The notes: a model not told the origin generated them from the sequence alone. Counted from the first letter of the stretch, positions 10,032 through 18,601 are shown. The stretch: 64,000 bases of DNA from Ruegeria sp. SCSIO 43209 (GCF_019904295.1 NZ_CP065359.1:2133001-2197000), one strand, 5' to 3'. Translations and numbers: made by a program.

Positions 10032-10775
10032 ATGTTTCCGATCCGAGACCATAACCCTTCGGGGCGTACTCCGTTTGTTGTTTATGCCCTTATGGCTGCG
10101 AACATCCTGATCTTCCTCAGCTATGTGGGTGTCATGGAGGATGCGCGGCTGATCAATCAGCTTTATGTTGACTACGCAGTCATTCCTGCCCGGATAACTG
10201 ACGGCTATGGATTCGAGACACTCGTGACGTCAATGTTCCTGCATGGGGGCTGGATGCATCTGGCGGGAAACATGCTGTTCCTGTGGATATTCGGCGACAA
10301 CCTCGAAGACGAAATGGGGCATGTGCTGTTTCTCGTGTTCTATCTGCTGGCAGGAATCGGAGCAGGGTTGATTCACGTCTTTTCGGCACCGGATTCGGTG
10401 GTGCCAACAATTGGCGCGTCCGGAGCGATAGCCGGTGTCATGGGCGGCTATCTTCTGTTTTTCCCAAAAGCGCGCGTAGATATCCTGTTGATTCTGATCG
10501 TCTATATCCGGATCTTTACCATCCCGGCCTTTATCATGCTGGGTGTCTGGCTGGGCCTGCAATTCCTTGGCAGCCTCTCCAGCAATCCCGATGAAGGTGG
10601 CGTTGCCTATTGGGCGCATACCGGAGGGTTCTTTGTTGGTTTGATCCTGTGCATCCCCCTATGGCTCAGGCGCGGAGGGACTGGGTTCTGGAACCGCACC
10701 CACGGCCATCCACCGCATCCGGAACACAAGTACAAACTCTCGCAATCACGCATCCCCAGAGTGCCGCGCAAATAA
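10032..10775 (+). CDS. Rhomboid family intramembrane serine protease
   Basis: A 247-residue protein with six or so membrane helices. The rhomboid catalytic pair is visible: Ser in the GASGAIAG motif (near residue 135) and His in YWAHTGGF (near residue 197). HxxxN is present in the second helix (HLAGNMLFLW). It would cleave membrane proteins within the bilayer; substrates are unknown. It begins about 40 bases after putA and may be co-transcribed. It converges on the bhcR gene with only 7 bases between. Confidence 0.92.
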   Translation: MFPIRDHNPSGRTPFVVYALMAANILIFLSYVGVMEDARLINQLYVDYAVIPARITDGYGFETLVTSMFLHGGWMHLAGNMLFLWIFGDNLEDEMGHVLFLVFYLLAGIGAGLIHVFSAPDSVVPTIGASGAIAGVMGGYLLFFPKARVDILLILIVYIRIFTIPAFIMLGVWLGLQFLGSLSSNPDEGGVAYWAHTGGFFVGLILCIPLWLRRGGTGFWNRTHGHPPHPEHKYKLSQSRIPRVPRK

Positions 10776-10782
10776 TCAAGCG

Positions 10783-11604
10783 TCAGCTCTTGGGTAGCCT
10801 ACCGCCGCTCAGGTGGGTGATCTCTTGCGCCGCGCGCATGACCAGATCGCCCAACTCGGGCGCGCGTTCTCGGCTGAACCTTACGGTGGGTCCGGATACC
10901 GAGATACCGGCGCAAGGCTCAGCCCTGTCATTGAAGATGGCCGCACCAATGCAAGACATACCTTCATACCGTTCTTCGTGATCGTAAGACCAACCTCGGG
11001 TACGAGTTTCAGCCAGATCTGTATACAGGCCTGAAGCGGGCAACTGCGTATTTTCAGTGAAAGCAACCGGATCAATCCGGCCCAGAACTTTGCCTAAACT
11101 CTCTTCGCTCAACGCAGCGAGAATAGCCTTTCCTGTACCGGACGCATACATGGGCGTCCGCGCACCGGGTGGAAAGAAGGCCCGGATGGGGTTCTGAGTT
11201 TCGACCTGCCCGACAAAGACCACCTCTGCTCCATCGGGTACGGCCAGATTTGCGGTCTCACCGCTGTCTTGCATCAGACGCCGCAGGATCGGCCTGCCGA
11301 TTTCCAGAACGCTGTTGCGCCGCAGGAAAGACGCACCGGTCCGATATGCTTCGATCCCGACCAGCCATTCCTGCCGTTCCTCATCAAAGGATACGAATCC
11401 GTGTTTTTGCAGTGTCACAAGAATGCGATGCGTGGTGGCCGTCGGTACATCGACCTCGCGGGCAAGATCGCTTAGCGCGACGCGCTCTAGCCGGGCAACG
11501 GTGGTAAGTACGCCCAGCGCCCGATCCAATGATTGCATGGTCCCGGCCGAACTTTCTTTAAACAGCGATTTGGGTCTGCCGCGCGGTCGCTTTTGCGTTT
11601 CCAT
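10783..11604 (-). CDS. bhcR: IclR family regulator of the beta-hydroxyaspartate cycle
   Basis: A 273-residue protein with an N-terminal IclR winged helix (DLAREVDVPTATTHRILVTL, about residues 45-65) and a C-terminal effector domain (GTGKAILAAL, MSCIGAAIFN). A basic N-terminus (KRPRGRPKS) resembles an AT-hook. It is divergent from bhcA across about 200 bases. In Paracoccus denitrificans the homologous BhcR binds the bhc promoter and its binding is weakened by glyoxylate; the same logic is inferred from identical gene order. Confidence rests on context as IclR proteins are otherwise hard to assign. Confidence 0.9.
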   Translation of the reverse strand: METQKRPRGRPKSLFKESSAGTMQSLDRALGVLTTVARLERVALSDLAREVDVPTATTHRILVTLQKHGFVSFDEERQEWLVGIEAYRTGASFLRRNSVLEIGRPILRRLMQDSGETANLAVPDGAEVVFVGQVETQNPIRAFFPPGARTPMYASGTGKAILAALSEESLGKVLGRIDPVAFTENTQLPASGLYTDLAETRTRGWSYDHEERYEGMSCIGAAIFNDRAEPCAGISVSGPTVRFSRERAPELGDLVMRAAQEITHLSGGRLPKS

Positions 11605-11659
11605 TTCTCACCTGGCTTTCGGACTTTCCCCCGAAAACCCGAACCAATTTTTTTGGCCC

Positions 11660-11729
11660 GGAATTCTCCGAGATCATTTTGATAAACTGAATTCCTATCC
11701 GTTTCAGCACCTTATCAATTTAACGGATA
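11660..11729. promoter_or_regulatory. Two adjacent inverted repeats in the bhcR-bhcA promoter region
   Basis: GGAATTC (11660-11666) and GAATTCC (11689-11695) form one inverted repeat. TATCCGTT (11696-11703) and AACGGATA (11722-11729) form a second that starts at the next base. Both lie about 80-150 bases upstream of bhcA in an AT-rich stretch. They are good candidates for BhcR dimer sites; this is inference. Confidence 0.5.
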
Positions 11730-11807
11730 AAATGAAAATATTTTTCAAGAAAATTGCAACACACAACCGTTCAAGCGACACTTGGGTCCAAAGCAGAGGA
11801 TTGAGTT

Positions 11808-12998
11808 ATGTCGCATCAAAACCCGGTCTTTATCCCAGGCCCAACCAATATTCCTGATCGTTTGCGCCTTGCCATGCAGGTTCAGACGCAAGACCACCGC
11901 GCCCCGGACTTCGTTGAAACCTTCGCCCCGGTACTGGAGGATACAAAACAGGTTTTTGGAACCACCGAAGGCCAGATCGTCACTTTTCCAGCCAGCGGAA
12001 CGGGCGGTTGGGAGGCAGCGATTACAAATACGCTCAGCCCCGGTGACAAGGTTCTTGTCGCCCGCTACGGCGTCTTCAGCCATCGCTGGATCGATCTGTG
12101 CGAAAGACACGGGTTGGACGTTCAGATTGTTGAATGCCCATGGGGAGCAGGCGCGCCAGCCGACAGGTTCGAGGCCATCCTGTCCGCGGATAAAGCGCAT
12201 GAAATCAAGGCCGTATTGGTGACGCATAACGAAACCGCGACAGGTGTGCGTTCCGATATCAGCGCTGTGCGCAATGCGATGGATGCGGCACATCACCCGG
12301 CCATGATGTTTGTGGATTGCGTGAGCTCTCTGGCCTCAATGCCGTTCGAGTTTGACCGGTGGGGCGTGGATATTGCGGTCTCGGGGTCGCAGAAGGGGTT
12401 CATGCTGGCCACCGGCATGGCGATCCTGTGCGTCAGCCCCAAGGCTCTGGCAGCAATGGATACCGCCCAACTGCCCCGCACCTTCTTTGATTTCCGTGAT
12501 ATGATGTCGGCAAATGCGTCTGGCGGCTTTCCCTATACTCCGCCTTTGCAGCTGATCTACGGCATGCGCGAAAGCCTGAAGATGCTGTTCGAGGAAGGGT
12601 TGGACAATGTCTATGCCCGCCACACCCGTCTGGCCGAAGGTGTGCGCCGCGCGACTGCGGCCTGGGGCCTGAAGTTGGTCGCACAATCTCCTGACCTCTA
12701 CTCGGATACCGTCAGCGCCATTTTTGTGCCCGAAGGTTTCGACAGCAACGAACTGACTGACCATGCCTTCAACACCTATGAGGTATCCTTCGGCATTGGT
12801 CTGGGTGAGTTGAATGGCAAAGCGTTCCGTATTGGCCACTTGGGCAGCCTGACCGATGTTATGGTCCTGTCGGGGCTGGCCACGGTCGAGATGGCCATGG
12901 CCGATCTGAACTACCCGGTGAAGCTTGGCAGCGGGGTTGCTGCGGCGCAGGAATTCTATCGCGCCAGCTCAACCAGCCACGCAAAAGCCGCAGCTTAG
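11808..12998 (+). CDS. bhcA: Aspartate-glyoxylate aminotransferase (beta-hydroxyaspartate cycle)
   Basis: A 396-residue class V PLP aminotransferase of the serine-glyoxylate/alanine-glyoxylate type. The PLP lysine is in SGSQKGFM (Lys196) and an N-terminal FIPGPTNIP motif is typical of this family. In the cycle it transfers the amino group of aspartate to glyoxylate, giving glycine and oxaloacetate. The assignment as BhcA rather than a serine-cycle enzyme rests on the next three genes. ATG at 11808 follows AGAGGA. The stop is 11 bases before bhcB, indicating an operon. Confidence 0.93.
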   Translation: MSHQNPVFIPGPTNIPDRLRLAMQVQTQDHRAPDFVETFAPVLEDTKQVFGTTEGQIVTFPASGTGGWEAAITNTLSPGDKVLVARYGVFSHRWIDLCERHGLDVQIVECPWGAGAPADRFEAILSADKAHEIKAVLVTHNETATGVRSDISAVRNAMDAAHHPAMMFVDCVSSLASMPFEFDRWGVDIAVSGSQKGFMLATGMAILCVSPKALAAMDTAQLPRTFFDFRDMMSANASGGFPYTPPLQLIYGMRESLKMLFEEGLDNVYARHTRLAEGVRRATAAWGLKLVAQSPDLYSDTVSAIFVPEGFDSNELTDHAFNTYEVSFGIGLGELNGKAFRIGHLGSLTDVMVLSGLATVEMAMADLNYPVKLGSGVAAAQEFYRASSTSHAKAAA

Positions 12999-13009
12999 GG
13001 AGAACAGTC

Positions 13010-13981
13010 ATGTTGGATCAAATCCCCGTCGCCGACCTGACGTATGACGACGTACAGGCTGCGCATGAAAGGATCAGGCCGCACATCCGACGCACACCGG
13101 TAATGACCTCGGACTATCTGAATGAATTGACCGGTGCACAGCTGTTCTTCAAATGCGAGAACTTTCAGGAAGCAGGTGCATTCAAAGTGCGCGGTGCCAG
13201 TAATGCGGTCTTCGGCCTAAGCGATGAAATGGCGACCAAGGGTGTTTGCACCCACTCGAGCGGGAACCACGCCCTGTCGCTGTCATATGCGGCTGGTCGT
13301 CGGTGCATTCCATGCAATGTGGTGATGCCGCGCACCGCGCCGCAGGCCAAGAAAGACGCGGTACGACGCTTTGGTGGTACGATCACTGAATGCGAGCCGT
13401 CCACCTCGTCCCGCGAAGCGACTTTTGCCGAGGTGCAGGCCCGAACAGGCGGAGAATTCGTGCACCCGTACAACGACCCTCGGGTTATCACCGGCCAAGC
13501 CACATGCTCGGCTGAACTGCTTGAGCAGACCGATGGCCTGGATGCAGTGATCGCGCCAATCGGCGGTGGCGGGATGGTCTCAGGCACCTGTCTGACGGTC
13601 TCGAACCTGGCACCGGAAACCGCGATCTATGCGGCTGAGCCTGAGCAGGCGGACGATGCCTATCGGTCCTTCAAAGCGGGTCATATCATCGCGGACGATG
13701 CCCCCAAAACGGTGGCGGACGGGCTGTTGGTCCCGCTCAAGGAAAACACATGGCACTTTGTGTCGAACAATGTGACCGACATCTTCACCGCGTCCGAGCA
13801 AGAGATCATCGACGCAATGAAACTCACCTGGAAATACTTGCGCGTGGTGATGGAGCCGTCTTCGGCTGTTCCGCTGGCCACCATACTCAAGAACCCCGGC
13901 ACCTTCCGGGGCAAACGCGTCGGCGTCATCATCACCGGCGGCAACGTGGATCTGGACAAGCTGCCCTGGCTGAAAGGGTAA
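13010..13981 (+). CDS. bhcB: beta-Hydroxyaspartate dehydratase
   Basis: A 323-residue fold-type II PLP enzyme related to serine racemase and threonine dehydratase. The PLP lysine sits in GAFKVRGA (about residue 57), the SSGNHALSL motif binds substrate carboxylate, and GGGGMVSG (about 185-192) binds the PLP phosphate. It lacks a C-terminal ACT regulatory domain. In the cycle it removes water from (2R,3S)-beta-hydroxyaspartate to give iminosuccinate. On its own it could be called a threo-3-hydroxyaspartate ammonia-lyase; the operon partner bhcD, which reduces the imine, argues for the dehydratase role. A good ribosome site (GGGAGA) precedes the ATG. Confidence 0.93.
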   Translation: MLDQIPVADLTYDDVQAAHERIRPHIRRTPVMTSDYLNELTGAQLFFKCENFQEAGAFKVRGASNAVFGLSDEMATKGVCTHSSGNHALSLSYAAGRRCIPCNVVMPRTAPQAKKDAVRRFGGTITECEPSTSSREATFAEVQARTGGEFVHPYNDPRVITGQATCSAELLEQTDGLDAVIAPIGGGGMVSGTCLTVSNLAPETAIYAAEPEQADDAYRSFKAGHIIADDAPKTVADGLLVPLKENTWHFVSNNVTDIFTASEQEIIDAMKLTWKYLRVVMEPSSAVPLATILKNPGTFRGKRVGVIITGGNVDLDKLPWLKG

Positions 13982-13992
13982 GGAGAAACAGG

Positions 13993-15156
13993 ATGAACAA
14001 ACCGATGAACAGTGATCAATTCGAAGTTGGCTATGACATCCCTGCCGCAATCGGCATGGATGAATCCGAAATCCAGACTCCTTGCCTGATCCTTGATCTG
14101 GACGCGCTCGAGCGTAACATCAAGAAGATGGGCGACTATGCCAAGGCACATGGGATGCGGCACCGGGTGCATGGCAAAATGCACAAATCCGTAGACGTCG
14201 CGAAGCTGCAGGAACAATTGGGCGGCGCAGTCGGCGTCTGCTGCCAAAAAGTGTCTGAGGCCGAGGTATTTGCGCGCGGCGGCATCAAAGACATTCTGGT
14301 CTCGAACCAAGTGCGGGACCCGGCCAAGATCGACCGACTGGCGCGCCTGCCGAAGCTTGGTGCACGCACAATCGTTTGCGTCGACGATGTGGACAACGTC
14401 GCTGACCTGTCTGCTGCTGCCGCTGAGCATGGCACTGAATTGGAGGTTTTTGTCGAGATCGACTGCGGCGCGGGCCGCTGTGGTGTCACCACGACCCCCG
14501 CCGTGATCGAAATCGCCAAGGCTGTTGAGGCCGCCCCTAACCTGAAATTTACCGGCATTCAGGCCTATCAAGGCGCGATGCAGCATCTGGATACGTATGA
14601 GGCACGCAAAGAAAAACTGGATACCGCAATCGCCATGGTCAAGGATGCCGTCGACGGATTGAAGGCTGAAGGGATCGACTGCGAGCTGGTTTCGGGCGGC
14701 GGTACGGGGTCTTATTACTTCGAAAGCAACTCGGGCGTTTATAACGAGCTGCAGTGCGGCTCTTATGCCTTCATGGATGCTGATTACGGTCGGATTCTGG
14801 ACAAGGACGGTCAACGGATCGATCAGGGTGAATGGGAAAACGCCTTGTTCATTCTGACCAGCGTGATGAGCCACGCCAAAGCGGACAAGGCAATCTGCGA
14901 TGCGGGCCTGAAGGCGCAATCCGTCGATAGCGGCCTGCCCTTCATCTTTGGGCGGGACGATGTGGAGTACCTGAAGTGTTCGGACGAACACGGCGTGATT
15001 GGCGACCCGGATGGGGTGTTGAAGGTTAACGACAAGCTGCGGCTGGTGCCCGGCCACTGTGACCCGACTTGCAACGTTCATGACTGGTACGTCGGTGTGC
15101 GCGGCGGCAAGGTTGAAGCGCTTTGGCCGGTCTCTGCCCGTGGCAAGGCCTATTGA
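13993..15156 (+). CDS. bhcC: beta-Hydroxyaspartate aldolase (D-threonine aldolase family)
   Basis: A 387-residue fold-type III PLP enzyme. The alanine-racemase-like barrel carries the PLP lysine in VHGKMHKS (Lys62) and the C-terminal domain has the metal-site motif PGHCDPT (His near 355) of D-threonine aldolases, which use a divalent metal. In the cycle it joins glycine to a second glyoxylate to give (2R,3S)-beta-hydroxyaspartate. The reading frame stays open far upstream inside bhcB, but the start is set at the ATG at 13993, which has AGGAG 8 bases before it and follows the bhcB stop by 11 bases. Confidence 0.94.
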   Translation: MNKPMNSDQFEVGYDIPAAIGMDESEIQTPCLILDLDALERNIKKMGDYAKAHGMRHRVHGKMHKSVDVAKLQEQLGGAVGVCCQKVSEAEVFARGGIKDILVSNQVRDPAKIDRLARLPKLGARTIVCVDDVDNVADLSAAAAEHGTELEVFVEIDCGAGRCGVTTTPAVIEIAKAVEAAPNLKFTGIQAYQGAMQHLDTYEARKEKLDTAIAMVKDAVDGLKAEGIDCELVSGGGTGSYYFESNSGVYNELQCGSYAFMDADYGRILDKDGQRIDQGEWENALFILTSVMSHAKADKAICDAGLKAQSVDSGLPFIFGRDDVEYLKCSDEHGVIGDPDGVLKVNDKLRLVPGHCDPTCNVHDWYVGVRGGKVEALWPVSARGKAY

Positions 15157-15228
15157 ATTACAGATGAATGCAGGGGCGGACGTTTAGCACCGCCCTTTCT
15201 AATGCCATCAAAAAGAAAGACAAACGCG

Positions 15229-16194
15229 ATGATCATCGTTCCTGAAAAGGAAATCGGCGCTCTGTTAGGCCGACAGGAAAGCTATACTGCGGTTGAGCAG
15301 GTGTTTGCCGCGATGGCGGCTGGGGATGCCTATAACTTCCCGGTTGTGCGCGAGGCCATTGGCCATGTGGATGCGCTCTATGGATTCAAGGGCGGGTTTG
15401 ATCGCGCGGGTATGAACCTTGGCCTGAAAGCAGGCGGGTATTGGCCAAACAATCTGGAAACGCACGGGCTGATCAATCACCAATCCACCGTGTTTTTGTT
15501 TGATCCAGATACGGGTCGCGTTCGGGCCATCGTTGGGGGCAACCTGCTGACCGCACTGCGCACGGCTGCAGCCTCGTCGGTTTCGATCAACCATTTAGCA
15601 CGCAAGGATGCCAAGGTGATCGGAATGGTTGGCGCCGGGCATCAGGCGACATTCCAATTGCGCGCGGCATTGGAACAGCGGGACTTTGAGAAAGTCATAG
15701 GCTGGAACTTGCATCCAGAAATGCTGCCAAATCTCGAAAAGGTCGCGGCTGAAGCGGGGCTGCCTTTTGAGGCTGTGGATCTGCCCGGCATGGTGCAGGC
15801 GGACGTGATTGTCACCATCACCTCCTCCTTCGCGCCAACACTGATGTCCGAGCACGTCTCCGACGGCACACACATCGCCTGCATGGGCACCGATACCGTC
15901 GGCAAGCAAGAGGTCGCCACAGACCTGATCGCGCGGGCAAGCGTCTTTACCGACGAGGTCGCGCAGGCCGTGACACTTGGTGAAAGCCAGCATGCCGTGG
16001 CTGCCGGAACCAAAACCGAAGGCGAAATCCGGCAGATCGGAGAGGTCATCAACGGCACCCATCCCGGACGTGTATCCGAGGCTGAGGTGACCGTGTTCGA
16101 CGGTACTGGCGTGGGGCTGCAAGATCTTGCGGTTGCCAGCGCGGCAGTTGATCTGGCGGTCCAGCAAGGGATCGCGATCGAGGTCGACTTCTAA
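15229..16194 (+). CDS. bhcD: Iminosuccinate reductase (ornithine cyclodeaminase/mu-crystallin family)
   Basis: A 321-residue NAD(P)-binding protein. The Rossmann motif GMVGAGHQA is at about residues 132-140 and the family motif GGNLLTALRTAAAS is at about 105-118. In the cycle it reduces iminosuccinate with NADH to aspartate, regenerating the amino donor for bhcA. The family also contains ornithine cyclodeaminases and alanine dehydrogenases, so context decides. I chose ATG 15229; an upstream in-frame ATG at 15202 would add nine basic residues and has no clear ribosome site. The gap of about 70 bases after bhcC has no terminator. Confidence 0.92.
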   Translation: MIIVPEKEIGALLGRQESYTAVEQVFAAMAAGDAYNFPVVREAIGHVDALYGFKGGFDRAGMNLGLKAGGYWPNNLETHGLINHQSTVFLFDPDTGRVRAIVGGNLLTALRTAAASSVSINHLARKDAKVIGMVGAGHQATFQLRAALEQRDFEKVIGWNLHPEMLPNLEKVAAEAGLPFEAVDLPGMVQADVIVTITSSFAPTLMSEHVSDGTHIACMGTDTVGKQEVATDLIARASVFTDEVAQAVTLGESQHAVAAGTKTEGEIRQIGEVINGTHPGRVSEAEVTVFDGTGVGLQDLAVASAAVDLAVQQGIAIEVDF

Positions 16195-16225
16195 ACCAAA
16201 ACGCGCGCCCGGACCGGACGCGCGT
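16195..16225 (-). terminator. GC-rich hairpin between bhcD and suhB, probable terminator
   Basis: ACGCGCG (16201-16207) pairs with CGCGCGT (16219-16225) and the interior adds CCG/CGG. On the minus strand it is followed by TTTGGTTT, so it best fits the end of suhB, but it may serve both convergent transcripts. Confidence 0.55.
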
Positions 16226-16253
16226 ACCATGATCAAATGACCGGGGTTGAATA

Positions 16254-17039
16254 TCAGCCCAGAATTACCTTTGCGAAATTGTCAAAGATCGGTTCATTGG
16301 CGCAGATCACTTCGCCATCCTCAAGCACGCTGCCTTCGGGGTTCAGCGCCTGAACAAAGCCGCCCGCCTCTTTCACGATGATGATGCCTGCGGCCAGATC
16401 CCAGGCGTTTAGGCGACGCTCCCAAAAGCCTTCGTAACGACCGGCGGCCACATAGGCCATGTCCAGCGCGGCAGCACCCCAGCGACGAACACCAGCACAG
16501 GCAGGCATCAGACGGGCGAGGTCCTGCAAGGTCGCAGGCAGATCCGAACGGCCACCGAATGGCAGACCTGTCGCGAAGATCGACTCGATCATGCGATGGC
16601 GGCCCGACACACGGATGCGCATGTCGTTCATCCACGCACCTTCGCCTTTTTCAGCAAAGAACATCTCATCCTTGGCAGGGTCATAGATCACACCCGAAAC
16701 GATCTTGCCCTTATGTTCCAACGCGATTGAAACGGCCCAGTGCGGCAGCCCGTGCAGGAAGTTGGTTGTCCCATCCAGCGGGTCGACGATCCAGCGACGA
16801 GTCGGGTCTTCGCCGTCAATCGCGCCGCCCTCTTCGGCCAGCCAACCATAGGTCGGACGGGCACCCAGCAATTCCTCTTTCAGGATGGCTTCGGCCGCGA
16901 TATCGGCCTTCGACACAAAGTCGCCCGCACCTTTCATCGACACCTGCAGGTTCTCGACTTCACGAAAATCCTTGACCAGAGAACGCCCCGCCTTTCGCGC
17001 GGCCTTGATCATGATGTTGAGATTTGCACTGCCAACCAT
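16254..17039 (-). CDS. suhB: Inositol-1-monophosphatase family protein
   Basis: A 261-residue member of the IMPase family. The metal-binding motifs are present: the Glu pair in WLAEEGG (near residue 66), WIVDPLDGTTNF (near 83-94) and WDLAAGIIIVKEAGG (near 212). It would dephosphorylate inositol monophosphate or a related sugar phosphate; in bacteria SuhB also associates with rRNA transcription complexes. It is monocistronic and converges on bhcD. ATG at 17039 is the conserved start position for this family. Confidence 0.93.
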   Translation of the reverse strand: MVGSANLNIMIKAARKAGRSLVKDFREVENLQVSMKGAGDFVSKADIAAEAILKEELLGARPTYGWLAEEGGAIDGEDPTRRWIVDPLDGTTNFLHGLPHWAVSIALEHKGKIVSGVIYDPAKDEMFFAEKGEGAWMNDMRIRVSGRHRMIESIFATGLPFGGRSDLPATLQDLARLMPACAGVRRWGAAALDMAYVAAGRYEGFWERRLNAWDLAAGIIIVKEAGGFVQALNPEGSVLEDGEVICANEPIFDNFAKVILG

Positions 17040-17109
17040 TTTCCAAAGGCTCCTGTCCGGTCAAGCCGCGCGTATACTGGGGCAACGCGCCCTTGCCAAG
17101 AGGAATGAT

Positions 17110-17233
17110 GTTCAATGTGAAATTGGACACTGACAGCTATTCGTCGTTAGGCAATTGTTGATCCGCGCTGGAGGTCGAATCGCTCTGGTCCGTCTGCCAG
17201 CCCGCACATTGAACTCGCACAAATCACTGTGAT
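17110..17233. promoter_or_regulatory. Widely spaced 10-bp inverted repeat and an 11-bp palindrome upstream of the Cys-rich gene
   Basis: GTTCAATGTG (17110-17119) is repeated exactly inverted as CACATTGAAC (17205-17214). A second palindrome ATCACTGTGAT (17223-17233) lies directly before the ribosome site of the next gene. The 105-bp unit with matching ends could be a small mobile remnant or a looping regulatory site; nothing here decides between them. Confidence 0.4.
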
Positions 17234-17254
17234 GCAATTCTAAGGAGATCTCAT

Positions 17255-17614
17255 ATGGCTACGTATCACGAGTTTCCCCAAAGAGAAATTGACCAACTTA
17301 TCGAAACTGGGCGCGCCAATTTTGATGAACAAAATATAGCAGCGCGTTCATCAAAGGACGCAGTGCTTGGTGCTTCTCCGCTCATTGTAGGTGAAGTCTG
17401 CATTTCGGTAACCGTCGAAGATGGAAAAGTTTGTCTGAAAATTCCAATTGTGGACATTGAGGAATGCTTCAAAGTGCCGGGCTGGATTCCCGATGGGACG
17501 GTAGTGAAAGCTTGTTTAAAGATTTGCTTTATTGGCCCTGTGCCCAGCGGAGTATGCGTTCTGGTAACCGCGCTTGACAAGGAGGTCTTTCGACGGTGCT
17601 ACGGAGCTTGCTAG
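17255..17614 (+). CDS. Small Cys-rich protein of unknown function
   Basis: A 119-residue protein that I do not recognise. The first 45 residues are hydrophilic with an amphipathic helix (REIDQLIETGRANFDEQ). The last 75 carry eight cysteines spaced among Val/Ile-rich strands (GEVCISV, GKVCLKI, KACLKICF, RRCYGAC at the very end). A strong ribosome site, AAGGAG, is 7 bases before the ATG, which supports real translation. There is no signal peptide. Base composition is lower in GC than the flanking suhB and metR. The layout of a polar leader followed by a Cys-rich end is reminiscent of modified peptide precursors, but no modifying enzyme is nearby, so this is speculation. Confidence 0.65.
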   Translation: MATYHEFPQREIDQLIETGRANFDEQNIAARSSKDAVLGASPLIVGEVCISVTVEDGKVCLKIPIVDIEECFKVPGWIPDGTVVKACLKICFIGPVPSGVCVLVTALDKEVFRRCYGAC

Positions 17615-17678
17615 TAAAATTGAAGCCGTGTTGTTGAAGAGTTTTCTGGCTTGGTTTAACAAGTTAATTCCATGCATG

Positions 17679-17700
17679 CTGCAGGCTACTGTGCCTGCAG
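17679..17700. repeat. 8-bp inverted repeat at the metR 3' end
   Basis: CTGCAGGC (17679-17686) and GCCTGCAG (17693-17700) surround the metR stop with a 6-base loop. No T run follows on the minus strand, so it is only a weak terminator or a transcript-end stabiliser. Confidence 0.4.
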
Positions 17701-18591
17701 CTTGTGTGCTTCGGCTCGTGCGAGTTCTACCAACTCTTGTACAAAGGGCTTTTCAAGGTCGTCGCAACGCACTGCAGCGTATAGTCCGCGGGTAACGCCC
17801 TGCTTGGTCAGAGGACGTGTGACATAATCAGAGTTGTACTTCACTTCGCGCACCACCCAATCGGGCAGAACTGAGATGCCCCGGTTCGAGGCGACCAACA
17901 ACAATATTACTGCGGTCAGTTCGACCTGCCGGACCGAGGCCGGCTCGACCCGGGCCGGGATCAGCAACTGACTGAAAACATCCAACCGGGTTCGTTCGAC
18001 CGGGTAGGTAATCAGTGTCTGACCTCGGAAATCTTCAGCTTCGATATAGGGCTTTTCAGCCAATGGATGCGAAGACGCCGCGACAAATACGGCCTGGTAG
18101 TCAAAGAGTTCGACAAATTCGACACCCGGCAGATCTTCGGGGTCAGAGGACACCACTAGATCAACTTCTTCTTTCTGCAAGGCGGGCAACGCGTCGAATG
18201 CAAGGCCCGGGCGGATATCCACATCAACGTCTGACCAGGATTTACGGAAAGCTTCAAGCACCGGAAACAGCCACTCGAAACAAGCGTGACATTCGATCGC
18301 AATGTGCATCCGACCGGTGCGACCGTCGCGCAGCGATGAAAACTCATCCTGCATCGCCTCGACCTGAGGCAGAATTTGTTCAGCGAGCCGCAGCAGCCGC
18401 AAACCAGCTGCCGACAACTTCATCGGCTTGGATCGACGTAAAAACAGCTCGACCCCGGCCTGATCTTCCAACCCCTTGATCTGGTGACTTAGTGCGGATT
18501 GCGTGATGTTTAGCTGATCAGCTGCACGCGCAAGCCCACCGCATTCGTGGATGGCTTTGATCGTCCGTAAGTGGCGAAATTCGATATGCAT
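17686..18591 (-). CDS. metR: LysR family regulator MetR
   Basis: A 301-residue LysR-type regulator. The N-terminal HTH is clear (ARAADQLNITQSALSHQIKG, residues about 20-40) and the remainder is the periplasmic-binding-like effector domain. The HTH and dimer helix resemble MetR, which uses homocysteine as coeffector. It is divergent from metF with a near-perfect 28-bp palindrome between, the classic LysR autoregulation and activation layout, so control of methionine synthesis is inferred. Confidence 0.88.
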   Translation of the reverse strand: MHIEFRHLRTIKAIHECGGLARAADQLNITQSALSHQIKGLEDQAGVELFLRRSKPMKLSAAGLRLLRLAEQILPQVEAMQDEFSSLRDGRTGRMHIAIECHACFEWLFPVLEAFRKSWSDVDVDIRPGLAFDALPALQKEEVDLVVSSDPEDLPGVEFVELFDYQAVFVAASSHPLAEKPYIEAEDFRGQTLITYPVERTRLDVFSQLLIPARVEPASVRQVELTAVILLLVASNRGISVLPDWVVREVKYNSDYVTRPLTKQGVTRGLYAAVRCDDLEKPFVQELVELARAEAHKLQAQ

Positions 18592-18601
18592 TACTCACGT
18601 G

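Noticed and set aside
13681..15081. Long minus-strand open frame of 466 codons
   Set aside because: It is antisense to bhcB and bhcC, whose catalytic motifs are intact, and shows no protein features of its own.
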